Positions 14,806-22,925 of a stretch of 38,972 nucleotides of DNA are shown piece by piece; the first letter of the stretch is position 1, and each line of letters begins with the position of its first letter. The notes under the pieces are model-generated. The model searched no databases. It was not told the origin of the DNA and saw only the letters and a program-made list of their open reading frames with translations. The translations under genes were made by a program, and so were the position numbers. The stretch is from Candidatus Lloydbacteria bacterium RIFCSPLOWO2_01_FULL_50_20. Its GTDB lineage: Bacteria > Patescibacteriota > Minisyncoccia > Phycocordibacterales > UBA6899. The stretch lies in the NCBI GenBank assembly GCA_001821435.1, contig MHLP01000002.1, positions 1 to 38,972 of the forward strand, written 5' to 3'.

Positions 14806-15494
14806 AAGAACTTGGATATTCGGGCAAAGTAGAGGCAGATCAGCTTTTCAAGGTGACGATATACAAATTAAGAGAATGGGGTTACCTGAGATTGGATTGC
14901 CGTAAAAACGACGTATTGGGGTGGAGGGATAATTTCACCAAGAAAGAATACAATATCGATTGTATGGTTTCTACGCACAGGAACAACGAGTTTGTGCGTT
15001 TTGATTACACCATAATACGCCCCAGCGGCAACACGGAGGTCTCTCAAAGGTTTTTGCTCACCACAACTTCTTGTCACTTTGGGGGAGGGCGATACTGGTT
15101 TGTGTGTTCATCAATACAAAATAGCGAAAAATGCGGTAGGCGTGTGGGGGTACTTTATCTATCACATATAAGCCTAGAATTTTCCTGTCGCCATTGTCTT
15201 AACCTTACCTATTCAAGTAGAAAATTGAGTGGACGCTTCAAGGCGGCAGGAAACATCATTAGTTCACCGGACGTCAGTCGGATGAAGGAGGCGGTGAGGC
15301 GAAAATACTATAATGGAAAACCTACAAGAAAATATGTGCGGTATCTTAAAATTGCAACGAAGGCTAGATATGCCTATGCTATGCATCTGGGCATCGCAAC
15401 CGACATGGCAGAAGAAAGAAACTCTAGAGTAGTAAAAATGTTAGACGGCGAACCCCCTGAAGAGGGTGGTGGAAATTTAAAGATTGCAATGTAA
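14802..15494 (+). CDS. Zinc-ribbon protein of mobile elements
   Basis: 230 residues. The N-terminal half is beta-rich (KVTIYKLREWGYLRLDC; VRFDYTIIRPSGN). The centre has a hallmark zinc-binding pattern, CGRRVGVLYL then FSCRHCLNLTYSS (about residues 111-142), known from a widespread family of uncharacterised plasmid and phage proteins. The C-terminal part is helical and basic. It lies between the primase and the excisionase. Nucleic-acid binding is likely; the exact job in the element is unknown. Confidence 0.75.
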   Translation: MKELGYSGKVEADQLFKVTIYKLREWGYLRLDCRKNDVLGWRDNFTKKEYNIDCMVSTHRNNEFVRFDYTIIRPSGNTEVSQRFLLTTTSCHFGGGRYWFVCSSIQNSEKCGRRVGVLYLSHISLEFSCRHCLNLTYSSRKLSGRFKAAGNIISSPDVSRMKEAVRRKYYNGKPTRKYVRYLKIATKARYAYAMHLGIATDMAEERNSRVVKMLDGEPPEEGGGNLKIAM

Positions 15495-15519
15495 AGCAGA
15501 GTAAAGTATACTAAATCAT

Positions 15520-15696
15520 ATGAAAGATAAGGAGTTTTATAAAGCAGAAGATCTTGCAACGTTGCTTGATGTAAATATTATGACGATCTACCGCTATATC
15601 AAGGCGGGTCGCCTGAGGGCTTACAAAATTGGTCGTGACTTTCGGATTGGCAAAAAAGAATTTCAAAACTTCTTACGCAGTGTAGAAACAAAGTAA
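15520..15696 (+). CDS. Excisionase-like HTH protein (recombination directionality factor candidate)
   Basis: Found by direct reading: 58 residues, ATG 15520 and TAA 15694-15696, one base before the recombinase ATG at 15698. The sequence has the HTH_17/excisionase pattern: FYKAEDLATLLDVNIMTIYR, then YIKAGRLRAYKIGRDFRIGK and EFQNFLRS. Members of this family bend DNA at attachment sites or repress. Direct coupling to the integrase suggests control of excision versus integration. It could alternatively repress its own operon. Confidence 0.85.
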   Translation: MKDKEFYKAEDLATLLDVNIMTIYRYIKAGRLRAYKIGRDFRIGKKEFQNFLRSVETK

Positions 15697-15697
15697 T

Positions 15698-17302
15698 ATG
15701 AATCAAAACTCCAATAAAATCCGATACTTCCTCTATGCTCGCAAGTCGAGTGAAAGCGAGGAGAAGCAGGTTGCCTCTATTGAGTCGCAGATCACCGAGC
15801 TTGAGCGCCTGGCGAAGCAGTACGGGCTTACTGTGGTCCGTGTGTTCTCCGAGTCCAAGTCCGCAAAGGCCCCGCATAATCGCCCTGTGTTCGGCGAGAT
15901 GATGGAGCGCCTCTATAAAGGCGAGGCTGAAGGAATTCTCTGCTGGAAACTGGATCGCCTCGCAAGAAACCCCGTGGATGGCGGGACCATCAACTGGATA
16001 CTCCAAAACGGCATCGTGAAGCATATTCGCACGTTTGATCGCGAGTATCTCCCCACTGATAACGTACTGATGATGAGCGTGGAGTTTGGCATGGCGAATC
16101 AGTTTATCCGCGACCTCAGCTCGAACACGAAGCGCGGACTCAACTCAAAAGCAGAGAAGGGTGTGTTTCCGAGCCGAGCACCTATCGGATACCTGAACGA
16201 CAAATATCACCCCAAGGGAGAGAAGAAGATCATTCCTGACCCTGAGCGCTTCCCTATTCTTCGAAAGCTGTGGGACGAGCTACTGGAGAGAGAATGCACA
16301 ATTGAGACGCTTCACACGATTGCTAAGGAGAAATATCATCTCACGGGCATATTTGGAAAACCTATTGAGCGAAGTGTGATCTATGACATTTTCAAGAATC
16401 CATTTTATTCCGGCATGTTCAACTGGAACGGGAAAATTTGGCAAGGAACCCATGAAGCGATGATTTCAAAGGAAGAGTTTGAGCGGGCACAGCTAATAAT
16501 CTCTGGGAGGTCCAAGGGAGATAAAAAACGAAAACACAACTTTCCATTTGTTGGGACCATGCGCTGTGGTGAATGTGGGTGCATCATCACGGCAGAGTTT
16601 CACCGCAAGAAGCAGGTGAACGGCAATGTTCATGAGTACACCTTCTATCGTTGCTCAAAGCGGGTGGGGTCCACATGCAAACAGGCATTCGTCCGCTCAA
16701 CTGAGCTAGAGAAGCAGGTACTGAAAAAACTTGAGGAAGTAGAAATTCCTCATGACTTTTCGGAATGGGCACTTGGGTTGCTTCGCATTGAAACTGATAG
16801 AGACAAGGCGGGACGGGACCAGTTGCTGAGTAAGTTTCAAAATGACTACAACAAATGCCTCCAGCGTATTGATACTCTCAAAGATATGCGCATGAATAGA
16901 GAAATCGACTCCGAAGAGTTTGCAGTGAGAAAAACAGAGGTGGAAACAGAGAAGGACCGTATTCAGTCCTCCATCAACAAGCTCGACAAGCGAGTGAGTG
17001 AGCGATTGGCCGAGTTTGAAGAGAAGTTCAGCTTTGCAGAGACAGCCGTGGAGAAGTTCGAAAAGAATACCGAGAACAAGCGAACACTGCTTGTTTCACT
17101 GGGGACCAACTTCACCCTGCTCAATAAGGAATTGATCTTTGATTGGGAGGAGATCATGGCACAGGTTCGAACCGCATCAAAAGAAGCGAAGAAACTTCAC
17201 AAGGCGTTCGAACCTGTTAAAAACCGCTTTACTCCAAGGGATTATGCAGAAATGTACTCTGCAAGTCCGACAATGGGTGGTCGACGGGGATCGAACCCGT
17301 AA
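15698..17302 (+). CDS. Large serine recombinase (integrase)
   Basis: 534 residues. N-terminal resolvase domain: YFLYARKSSESEEKQ, with the catalytic Ser17 in the Y-x-R-x-S pattern, and LCWKLDRLARNP (~86-97). A recombinase domain (~150-270, NTKRGLNSKAEKG to NPFYSG) follows, then a zinc ribbon MRCGECGC...YRCSK (~288-320) and a long coiled coil (~380-455). It catalyses integration and excision through a covalent serine-DNA intermediate. The last ~9 residues (MGGRRGSNP) are read from the antisense strand of tRNA-His, and the stop lies inside that gene, so the protein C-terminus would change when the element excises or moves. This places one attachment site at the 3' end of the tRNA. Confidence 0.95.
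   Translation: MNQNSNKIRYFLYARKSSESEEKQVASIESQITELERLAKQYGLTVVRVFSESKSAKAPHNRPVFGEMMERLYKGEAEGILCWKLDRLARNPVDGGTINWILQNGIVKHIRTFDREYLPTDNVLMMSVEFGMANQFIRDLSSNTKRGLNSKAEKGVFPSRAPIGYLNDKYHPKGEKKIIPDPERFPILRKLWDELLERECTIETLHTIAKEKYHLTGIFGKPIERSVIYDIFKNPFYSGMFNWNGKIWQGTHEAMISKEEFERAQLIISGRSKGDKKRKHNFPFVGTMRCGECGCIITAEFHRKKQVNGNVHEYTFYRCSKRVGSTCKQAFVRSTELEKQVLKKLEEVEIPHDFSEWALGLLRIETDRDKAGRDQLLSKFQNDYNKCLQRIDTLKDMRMNREIDSEEFAVRKTEVETEKDRIQSSINKLDKRVSERLAEFEEKFSFAETAVEKFEKNTENKRTLLVSLGTNFTLLNKELIFDWEEIMAQVRTASKEAKKLHKAFEPVKNRFTPRDYAEMYSASPTMGGRRGSNP
17270..17302. other. Probable right attachment site at the tRNA-His 3' end
   Basis: The recombinase frame runs into the 3' part of tRNA-His (from 17276). 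An element end at a tRNA 3' terminus with the integrase directly beside it is a standard arrangement. The core is inferred; the second copy is not in the window, so its exact limits cannot be set. Confidence 0.55.
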
Positions 17303-17349
17303 CCGCTGGTTCCACAAACCAGAGCTCTACCACTTGAGCTACGACCACC
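17276..17349 (-). tRNA. tRNA-His (anticodon GTG)
   Basis: Read on the minus strand: an extra 5' G (position -1) opposite C73, the tRNA-His identity pair; acceptor stem GTGGTCG/CGACCAC; T8-A9; D stem GCTC/GAGC; anticodon stem CTGGT/ACCAG around the loop TTGTGGA with anticodon GTG; T stem ACGGG/CCCGT around TTCGATC. CCA is not encoded (C73 is followed by CAT). The cloverleaf is intact, so the insertion restored the gene. It overlaps the recombinase coding region by 27 bases on the opposite strand. Confidence 0.97.
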
Positions 17350-17416
17350 ATGTTTCGTGCAGTATACATATTATTGAAAAAATCTCAAGAGTGTGGCGTC
17401 ATGAGTTTTCTTTCGC

Positions 17417-18010
17417 TCATCGGCGAAAAAGAAAAAATGTTGCCGCGACGATCGCTCCCAATGTATCCGCGAGCATGTCTTTCTGAGCATCCCAGATGTC
17501 ACCCTGGCTTCCGAGATATGCCGCACCAGCTGCGGGGTCGCTTCCTGATGCGTAGATCCACTCAACGATCTCATAACCGGCGGCGATCGCCGCGATCGCA
17601 AACACGGGATAGGTCCAAAGCAAAAATTTATTCGCGACCAAACGCTTCGCCAAGAGCCATTCGGCAACAGGATACGCATAAAAGCCCACTGAGAAATGCG
17701 CGAGGCGATCGAAATGGTTGCGTTCAAAACCGAAAAGATCCGTCACCCAGCCGAACGGCACTTTTTCGAACGTATAATGTCCGCCGATCGTATGGAGAAA
17801 AATGAGCACCGCCATCATCGCATATGCCGTATTGGAAAAACGGATCCCCCTGGCATAAAGCACGGCGATCGTGCCAACGACGATCCATACGGTGAGATTT
17901 TCGGCGAACCATGTCAGCCGATCGAACGGATCGAATGCGAGGACCGCAAAGACAATGAGATACGACACCAGCAGTATAAAAGGAAACTGGCTTCGGTTAT
18001 CGAGTTCCAT
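17417..18010 (-). CDS. DUF2238 (YjdF-family) membrane protein
   Basis: 197 residues, all or mostly membrane-embedded: hydrophobic segments at about 10-28, 36-52, 60-78, 112-132, 140-157 and 178-195. Family landmarks are visible: FLHTIGGHYTFEKVPFG, RNHFDRLAHFSVGF and YEIVEWI...GDIWDAQKDMLADTLGA. The conserved H, D and E residues inside the membrane hint at metal binding or an enzyme, but the family has no established function. It lies downstream of the PduO gene, 18 bases apart, and may share its transcript; tRNA-His follows on the same strand. Confidence 0.9.
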   Translation of the reverse strand: MELDNRSQFPFILLVSYLIVFAVLAFDPFDRLTWFAENLTVWIVVGTIAVLYARGIRFSNTAYAMMAVLIFLHTIGGHYTFEKVPFGWVTDLFGFERNHFDRLAHFSVGFYAYPVAEWLLAKRLVANKFLLWTYPVFAIAAIAAGYEIVEWIYASGSDPAAGAAYLGSQGDIWDAQKDMLADTLGAIVAATFFLFRR

Positions 18011-18028
18011 GATGAAGAATGAAAAATA

Positions 18029-18592
18029 TTAGTAATGGGGTTTTTCCTCTTTAACCCCGGCACGATGATTCGCGAGACGCGCGAGCGCGTAAAGCAAACT
18101 GGAAAGACGGTTCATATAGGCGAGGAGTTCTTCCTTTCCTGTTTTTTCTTTCTCCAATGCTTCAACCACGCGCCGCTCGGCTCGCCGCGCGACCGTGCGG
18201 GCAACGTCGCAAAAAGCGGCGAGTTCCGTTCCCCCTGAAACGAAAAATGAGGTGATCGGGGGAAGTTCTTTCTCGATATCGTTCACCAATGACTCGATCC
18301 ACGCGACGTGTTTTTTCTCGACGCGCTTATCCGCGCCTGCGAGCGAAGCTTGTATGATGAACAGATCCTGCTGAACAGCATTGATGACATCGCCAAACGA
18401 TATATTCCCCGCCGCTTTTTCTCCGCCCCCTTCGACAGGCTCAGGACAGGTTTTTATCTTCACGACACCGAGCAATGAGTTGATCTCGTCGACGGCGCCG
18501 AGCGCTTCCGCGATGGCAGACGACTTCGACATACGCTGATCGCACCCAAAAATCTTTGTCGTGCCATTATCTCCTTTTCCTGTGAACAACAT
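18029..18592 (-). CDS. PduO-type ATP:cob(I)alamin adenosyltransferase
   Basis: 187 residues from the ATG at 18592; longer upstream starts would precede a -10 box. It transfers adenosyl from ATP to cobalamin, making coenzyme B12. Motifs: FTGKGDNGTTKIFG (ATP-binding N-terminus), RMSKSS and ALGAVDEINSLLG, FVSGGTELAAFCDVARTVARRAERRVV and YMNRLSSLLYALAR. A seven-residue insert CPEPVEG, after VVKIKT, is encoded by a dispersed repeat (18427-18450) and falls in a loop between helices, where it is probably tolerated. B12-dependent enzymes are not seen in the window. The -10 box lies 6 bases from the ATG, so the transcript is probably leaderless. Confidence 0.93.
   Translation of the reverse strand: MLFTGKGDNGTTKIFGCDQRMSKSSAIAEALGAVDEINSLLGVVKIKTCPEPVEGGGEKAAGNISFGDVINAVQQDLFIIQASLAGADKRVEKKHVAWIESLVNDIEKELPPITSFFVSGGTELAAFCDVARTVARRAERRVVEALEKEKTGKEELLAYMNRLSSLLYALARLANHRAGVKEEKPHY
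18427..18450. repeat. Dispersed repeat fragment within the PduO gene
   Basis: CCCTTCGACAGGCTCAGGAC resembles the widely dispersed 'TTCGACAGGCTCAGGACA' short repeat, which often gives PEPVEG-type peptides when inserted in frame. Only one copy is seen in this window; recognised by knowledge of the repeat rather than by multiple copies here. Confidence 0.5.
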
Positions 18593-18598
18593 GAATAA

Positions 18599-18604
18599 AG
18601 TATA
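18599..18604 (-). promoter_or_regulatory. -10 box of the PduO gene (leaderless)
   Basis: On the minus strand TATACT lies 6 bases before the ATG at 18592, which places the transcription start at or next to the start codon. No clear -35 box. Confidence 0.5.
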
Positions 18605-18786
18605 CCCCGTAGTTACCTCTTCCACACCGAAGGAAACCTCATATTATAGAGGTGAAACAAAATTGCTCCGGTAAATATCACACCATATCGCGGACTGCTA
18701 CGGAGCGCGTGCCACCCCATGAGCATTTTGACGAAGAATTTTTTCTATGGTAAAGTTTTTTCAGTTCATCTTCAGCGGAGGTTCAC

Positions 18787-19404
18787 GTGTGGACTCCTTC
18801 TCCGGCCAAAGCGGCCGCATACAAGAAGGCGTGCCTTATCGGCCTTCTGCTCACGGTGCTTCAGCTCTTCATATTGTTCTTTGTGGTGGCCAGCCGAACG
18901 CTCGGCGCCGACACAATGCACAGTTTCAACGACCTCGCGACGCTGCTCGGAACGACCTACCTTCTCGGAAGAACGTGGGAAACAGAATCGCTGTTTTTGA
19001 AAAAGCGACGCTCGTGGCTTCGTTTCGGCGTGTGGTCGCTTGCACTCGGAGGACTTTTCGTCGCAGGAGAATCACTCTTCGATCTTCTGTCTGGAGTGAC
19101 GGGACATGTGCGCTCATGGCCGCTCCTCGTGATCGCGATCGCCGGCGCGCTGGGTAATTGGCGCATGCACCGCATCCTCGACTCAGTCGCGCATGAAGAG
19201 CGGGACGCGCTCGACAAAAACAATCTCGACCACGTGCTTTGGGACATGGTGCTCTCACTCGCGGTCTTGCTCTCGTTCCTTGTTGGAGTGCCGCTTGTCG
19301 ACCGCCTGATCGCGATCATTGTCGGACTCTTCATCCTTCCCTATCTCGCATGGAAACGCTGGGAAGAAGACAGCGACGAACACACGCATCATGACTCTCA
19401 TTAG
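18787..19404 (+). CDS. Minimal cation diffusion facilitator (CDF)-like membrane protein
   Basis: 205 residues; GTG start at 18787 chosen because AGCGGAGG lies 5 bases upstream. Hydrophobic segments at about 13-35, 44-62, 78-95, 103-120, 150-168 and 170-187. The CDF metal-site pattern is visible twice: DTMHSFNDL (D-x2-H-x3-D, residues ~42-49) in the second segment and HVLWD (H-x3-D, ~142-146) in the fifth. The usual C-terminal cytoplasmic domain is missing; instead the protein ends in a His/Asp tail (DSDEHTHHDSH). It would move a divalent cation, probably zinc, manganese or iron, across the membrane. Divergence from known members makes the substrate uncertain. Confidence 0.75.
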   Translation: MWTPSPAKAAAYKKACLIGLLLTVLQLFILFFVVASRTLGADTMHSFNDLATLLGTTYLLGRTWETESLFLKKRRSWLRFGVWSLALGGLFVAGESLFDLLSGVTGHVRSWPLLVIAIAGALGNWRMHRILDSVAHEERDALDKNNLDHVLWDMVLSLAVLLSFLVGVPLVDRLIAIIVGLFILPYLAWKRWEEDSDEHTHHDSH

Positions 19405-19414
19405 CATCATCACT

Positions 19415-19443
19415 GATCCGCCGAACAAGGCGGGTCTTTTTTT
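19415..19443 (+). terminator. Intrinsic terminator of the CDF-like gene
   Basis: GATCCGCC (19415-19422), loop GAACAA, GGCGGGTC (19429-19436), then seven T. Confidence 0.9.
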
Positions 19444-19451
19444 ATTCCGTG

Positions 19452-19491
19452 AATAAAAAGCCCGTACCTCCCACAAGGGGAAGCCGGGCTT
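19452..19491 (-). terminator. Intrinsic terminator of the metallopeptidase/lipoprotein operon
   Basis: On the minus strand AAGCCCG (19491-19485) pairs with CGGGCTT (19464-19458) around an 20-base loop, followed by a T-rich tail. It faces the terminator at 19415. Confidence 0.75.
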
Positions 19492-19518
19492 CATAGACAA
19501 AACTTCTTCTCAGTCGGA

Positions 19519-21120
19519 TCAGTACGGTCCTGTATCTATACCGAGAGGTTCAGGAATTGCTTCAAGTGTCGGTTCTATGGCAACGGCACTGGGGTCAGCA
19601 ATCTCTTGCTGAAGCTCAAAATCACCGTCACCGTCTTCGTCTTTGATGCGATACCACTTATCACCAAACTGGTAATCGATCGTAACGACACGCTTGCCGA
19701 AGAGTTTGACATCACCGCGTTCCTCAGAAAAACCGTCGCGACGAAGGGTAAACACCCCGCCAAACGCCGACACATCCGCGATGTTCCGCTTTAAATATTC
19801 GGACTTCGGCTCCCAACGTTCGACGATGACAGATTTGCCGTCTTTCTTGTACTCACGGACGAGCGATTTCAGTTGCTTGAACCTTACTTCAGCCTCAAGC
19901 TTCGGAAGTGCGGGGACAAGTTCAAACCTGTAACCCTGCTCAAGCGTCGCATACTTGAACGGCACCGTGAACTTTCCTTTTTTCCACGCATTCGCCGTAT
20001 AGTCACCCGCCTTTACCACTTTGTAATAGATTGGCGGGTCTTGCGGACGTTTACGTTCCGGACGATCGCGATCGACAAGCTTCGGTGGGTCAAACAGCGC
20101 CGTCATCAGCCGACCACGATAACCGAAGAGGGTCAATAACTCATGGCCGTTCCTAATCGGAAACCCGAACTTCCAGAGTTCATCGGGCATACTATACCCG
20201 ATCGTACCTTCCCGATCATAATCAACGAGGAAGACCGACACGCCCGTACTCGCCGCAGGCATAAAGCCGCGAATCGCCGGGAGTGACTCCGTGGTCACCA
20301 GGTCATCTTTGAGCCGATAGACTTCAACATAGTGAACCGCCTCGTCTTTGGGCTTACCATCAGGCGGCATGATCTTATAACCGCGGATCTCGAAGCCCTG
20401 GATCGCTTTCTTCCACTTGAAGTTATTCGGATCACGAAGGTCAACAATCTTCTTCGCAAAATCCTGTTGCGTGATCTGGCGGACCTGCTCCACCAACTTG
20501 AGTGACCCGTTGCTTCGCGCGTTCACAAGATATTCCGCATCAAAGGGAATGTTCCTGACTGAGAGCGTTTCGTGCGGGTAGACCTGCCGGAGCGAATATC
20601 GTCCGTCACCATAATTCATGAAATACTTGTAATCTTCACGATTGATGACGTCGGATGACAATGGAACCTCCTTGGCGAAATCGCTCAGGATCTTGAGCAT
20701 ATTGAGTCGAGAGTATTGGTCAAACGCGATGAGCTCTTCCTTCTCGAGACCCGCCCGCAAACCGCGCAACGAATCGATCGCCTCAACCTGTCTGGGGTTG
20801 CTATACGACAAATAGGAGTAGAGGTCTTTGACATTGCGACGGATCACCACTGCGACTTCGTCGACCTTCATCCCGCCTTCGTTCAACGACCAAACGTTCG
20901 ACTTGGGATCGCGCTTGAAGAGGTGCGGGACGGCCGGATATTGGGCCGCCTCGCAAGCAACGAGCGCTTCATCTTGCCTATACTTGAACTCGTCGGTGGG
21001 ATCCTTCGCGACAGTGAGACACGCTGGTGTAAACGGCGTCGCACAACCGGCAAGTATCCCCACCGCTAATGCAAGAAGGAGCCAACAACGCCGGCTTCTC
21101 CAGTGGTTTTGCTGTTTCAT
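19519..21120 (-). CDS. Large exported lipoprotein, unknown function
   Basis: 533 residues from the ATG at 21120, preceded by AAAGGAG. N-terminus: basic residues, a hydrophobic core (CWLLLALAVGILAG) and a lipobox LAGC, so the mature protein should be lipid-anchored at about Cys26. The mature part contains repeated beta-rich stretches (YYKVVKAGDYTANAW, VITYQF-like VVTIDYQFGDKWYRI) and ends with an acidic region with DEDGDGDFEL. No catalytic motif. It starts 23 bases after the stop of the upstream secreted metallopeptidase gene, so the two are co-expressed and may work together on the cell surface. No family recognised. Confidence 0.85.
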   Translation of the reverse strand: MKQQNHWRSRRCWLLLALAVGILAGCATPFTPACLTVAKDPTDEFKYRQDEALVACEAAQYPAVPHLFKRDPKSNVWSLNEGGMKVDEVAVVIRRNVKDLYSYLSYSNPRQVEAIDSLRGLRAGLEKEELIAFDQYSRLNMLKILSDFAKEVPLSSDVINREDYKYFMNYGDGRYSLRQVYPHETLSVRNIPFDAEYLVNARSNGSLKLVEQVRQITQQDFAKKIVDLRDPNNFKWKKAIQGFEIRGYKIMPPDGKPKDEAVHYVEVYRLKDDLVTTESLPAIRGFMPAASTGVSVFLVDYDREGTIGYSMPDELWKFGFPIRNGHELLTLFGYRGRLMTALFDPPKLVDRDRPERKRPQDPPIYYKVVKAGDYTANAWKKGKFTVPFKYATLEQGYRFELVPALPKLEAEVRFKQLKSLVREYKKDGKSVIVERWEPKSEYLKRNIADVSAFGGVFTLRRDGFSEERGDVKLFGKRVVTIDYQFGDKWYRIKDEDGDGDFELQQEIADPSAVAIEPTLEAIPEPLGIDTGPY

Positions 21121-21143
21121 GGGTTCTCCTTTCACAGCAATGA

Positions 21144-22850
21144 TTAGTGGAGATACTGCAACGGACCAATATTCGGGAACATATTCCGAAGAATGGTGCG
21201 TGCAACGAGATCGCCCGATTTTGCGCGGCCGACAAGCGCTTCAACGGTATCGCGAAACTCCTTTTGCTCCGCCGCATTACCGGAAAAAAATCGCGAGTCG
21301 GCGGGACAAAAATCCATGTCCAAGCCGGCGTTGGCCTTATCGTTCGCGAACTTTTCACCAACTTCTGTTTTCTTTCCCGTTTTCGCCATCGCCTTCTTTG
21401 CCAATGCGGCGATCTTCCCGGCCTGTTCTTGCTGCGCAAGCCATTGCTGGGTCTGAGCGACGGGATCATCACCCTTCTCCGGATCATAGATACCCGCTGA
21501 CGCAAACTGGAGCCCGATCATGATGCGAACCGCAGCTGCGGAATCACAATATTTGGTGTTCACGGTGGTCCAGAAATTGGGGTCGATGTAAAACTGCACC
21601 AAAACACCGTTCTCAGGATTGAGAATCCGATCTTCGAGATACGCCTCGATCTCGCGCACAATTTTGGCGTTCTTGCGAAACTCGTCTTCGCGAACATCAG
21701 TAACGGCAAACGCCACAGGGGAAATACGCTTCCGTACTGCGGAAAAATTGTATCCGAATTTCGCCTGCACGATCTCGCGAATGACCGACAAATACGGGTG
21801 ACCTAACATGGACAAGAAGCCATCGTCCATGTTCACTGTCATGTCCGCCCACATTTCAACATCAAAATATGAGCTGAAAGGCATTCCTTGTAGATAAGGA
21901 TTCGCGTGCGTGAATTCGTGCGCGGCGAGCGTAAACCCCCCCAGATACTGGAGTGCCAAACCGTTGATCGAAAGCATCACTGCAGATTCCGAATTAGGGA
22001 CGTTGTACGCATTTGTAAACCCGCCCGTAAATTCAGAGGGGGTGATCAAAATGAGCATCTTCCCCGGCTTCACGAAATTCTCGGGATTGGTCCACGGCAC
22101 ACGGATCACGTCGCCCACAGTCACACCAGGAACATTAGGGTCTGGCAGTCCGAGACGTTCGCGATACTTTGGGTCCGCAAACCGTTCGGCGCGAAGAGCA
22201 ATCACACGATCGGGAAGCCCCTTCTGGAGTCGCACTGCCTTATCGAGGCCCTCGTTCATCATCGCTTCCGTAAAATTGCGGATCGCGGTGAATTCCGTCC
22301 AACCAAGGATCGTTTGAAGATGATTCCATTGTGCAAGGTTGAATTTGTTCGTACGATAAAGCGTCTCGTATTTTGCATAGAGCGGTGAGAACCGCGCCAT
22401 GTTCGCCTCGCCGGTTGCGGACGACCAAAACATGAAGAAGCCTTGTGCGTTCACGTGGTGATGGGTATAGAGCACATCCACCGGACCCGCAACGGATTTC
22501 CACTTGGTCAGGATTGCCGTGTCACCGGAGGGCTGTTCATAGCCACTCTTCGAGCGATCGATACGTGCCTTGCCTTGCGATGATCCCATCAACAAATCGT
22601 TGTTGGAGAGATAACGTCGCCAGGCCAGGGATCTTTCCCAGTCATCTGCTTCGCGTTTGAAACCACGCAAAAAGTGCGGCTGGTTAGGGACGGCAGAAAC
22701 TTCATTGCAAACATCTTTTGACAATTCCGCGCAAAGTTTTTTGAGGTCGACATTCGGAGACGCCGCAAATGCGGCCGTACCGAAAAAAAGTGCGCCGACA
22801 GCAATGATGAATCCGATCATAGGGATTCGCTGAAAAAACATTTTCATCAT
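21144..22850 (-). CDS. Secreted zinc metallopeptidase-like protein
   Basis: 568 residues; ATG at 22850 preceded by AGGAG. Signal peptide: MMKMFFQRIPMIGFIIAVGA, ending near AAFA. Central motif LAAHEFTHANPYLQG carries HExxH, with a possible third ligand in the downstream DVEMWADM (Glu ~20 residues later), so a gluzincin-type zinc site is likely. Four cysteines after the signal (for example LCAELSKDVCNEV) may form disulfides. The substrate could be envelope protein or peptide. It is the first gene of an operon with the lipoprotein at 19519. A possible regulatory inverted repeat lies upstream at 22926-22960. The overall family was not recognised. Confidence 0.8.
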   Translation of the reverse strand: MMKMFFQRIPMIGFIIAVGALFFGTAAFAASPNVDLKKLCAELSKDVCNEVSAVPNQPHFLRGFKREADDWERSLAWRRYLSNNDLLMGSSQGKARIDRSKSGYEQPSGDTAILTKWKSVAGPVDVLYTHHHVNAQGFFMFWSSATGEANMARFSPLYAKYETLYRTNKFNLAQWNHLQTILGWTEFTAIRNFTEAMMNEGLDKAVRLQKGLPDRVIALRAERFADPKYRERLGLPDPNVPGVTVGDVIRVPWTNPENFVKPGKMLILITPSEFTGGFTNAYNVPNSESAVMLSINGLALQYLGGFTLAAHEFTHANPYLQGMPFSSYFDVEMWADMTVNMDDGFLSMLGHPYLSVIREIVQAKFGYNFSAVRKRISPVAFAVTDVREDEFRKNAKIVREIEAYLEDRILNPENGVLVQFYIDPNFWTTVNTKYCDSAAAVRIMIGLQFASAGIYDPEKGDDPVAQTQQWLAQQEQAGKIAALAKKAMAKTGKKTEVGEKFANDKANAGLDMDFCPADSRFFSGNAAEQKEFRDTVEALVGRAKSGDLVARTILRNMFPNIGPLQYLH

Positions 22851-22925
22851 ATTCTCCTGTCAAACAACTGCAAACTGGCACGACCTGCGCACCTTACTGC
22901 TCTATTTCTTATCTTAGGGGTATCA

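Larger units (their letters stand above)
1..17302. mobile_element. Integrated element (satellite/plasmid-like) at tRNA-His, left end outside window
   Basis: The right end is defined by a large serine recombinase (15698-17302) preceded by an excisionase-like HTH gene and abutting tRNA-His. A P4-type primase/helicase, accessory DNA-binding proteins and cargo operons lie to the left. The region looks AT-richer than the sequence right of the tRNA (by eye) and carries no housekeeping genes. No capsid, terminase, portal, relaxase or type IV secretion gene is visible, which suggests a satellite or integrative plasmid. I searched by eye for a second copy of the tRNA 3' segment to the left and found none, so the left attachment site is probably beyond position 1. 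Decayed fragments at 1-613 could belong to an older neighbouring insertion. Confidence 0.75.

Noticed and set aside
17276-17349. Second (left) attachment site
   Set aside because: No matching copy of the tRNA-His 3' sequence found by eye elsewhere in the window; not claimed.
18747-19157. Alternative plus-strand frame overlapping the CDF-like gene
   Set aside because: Arginine-rich shadow frame; the CDF-like frame has a ribosome-binding site and membrane helices.
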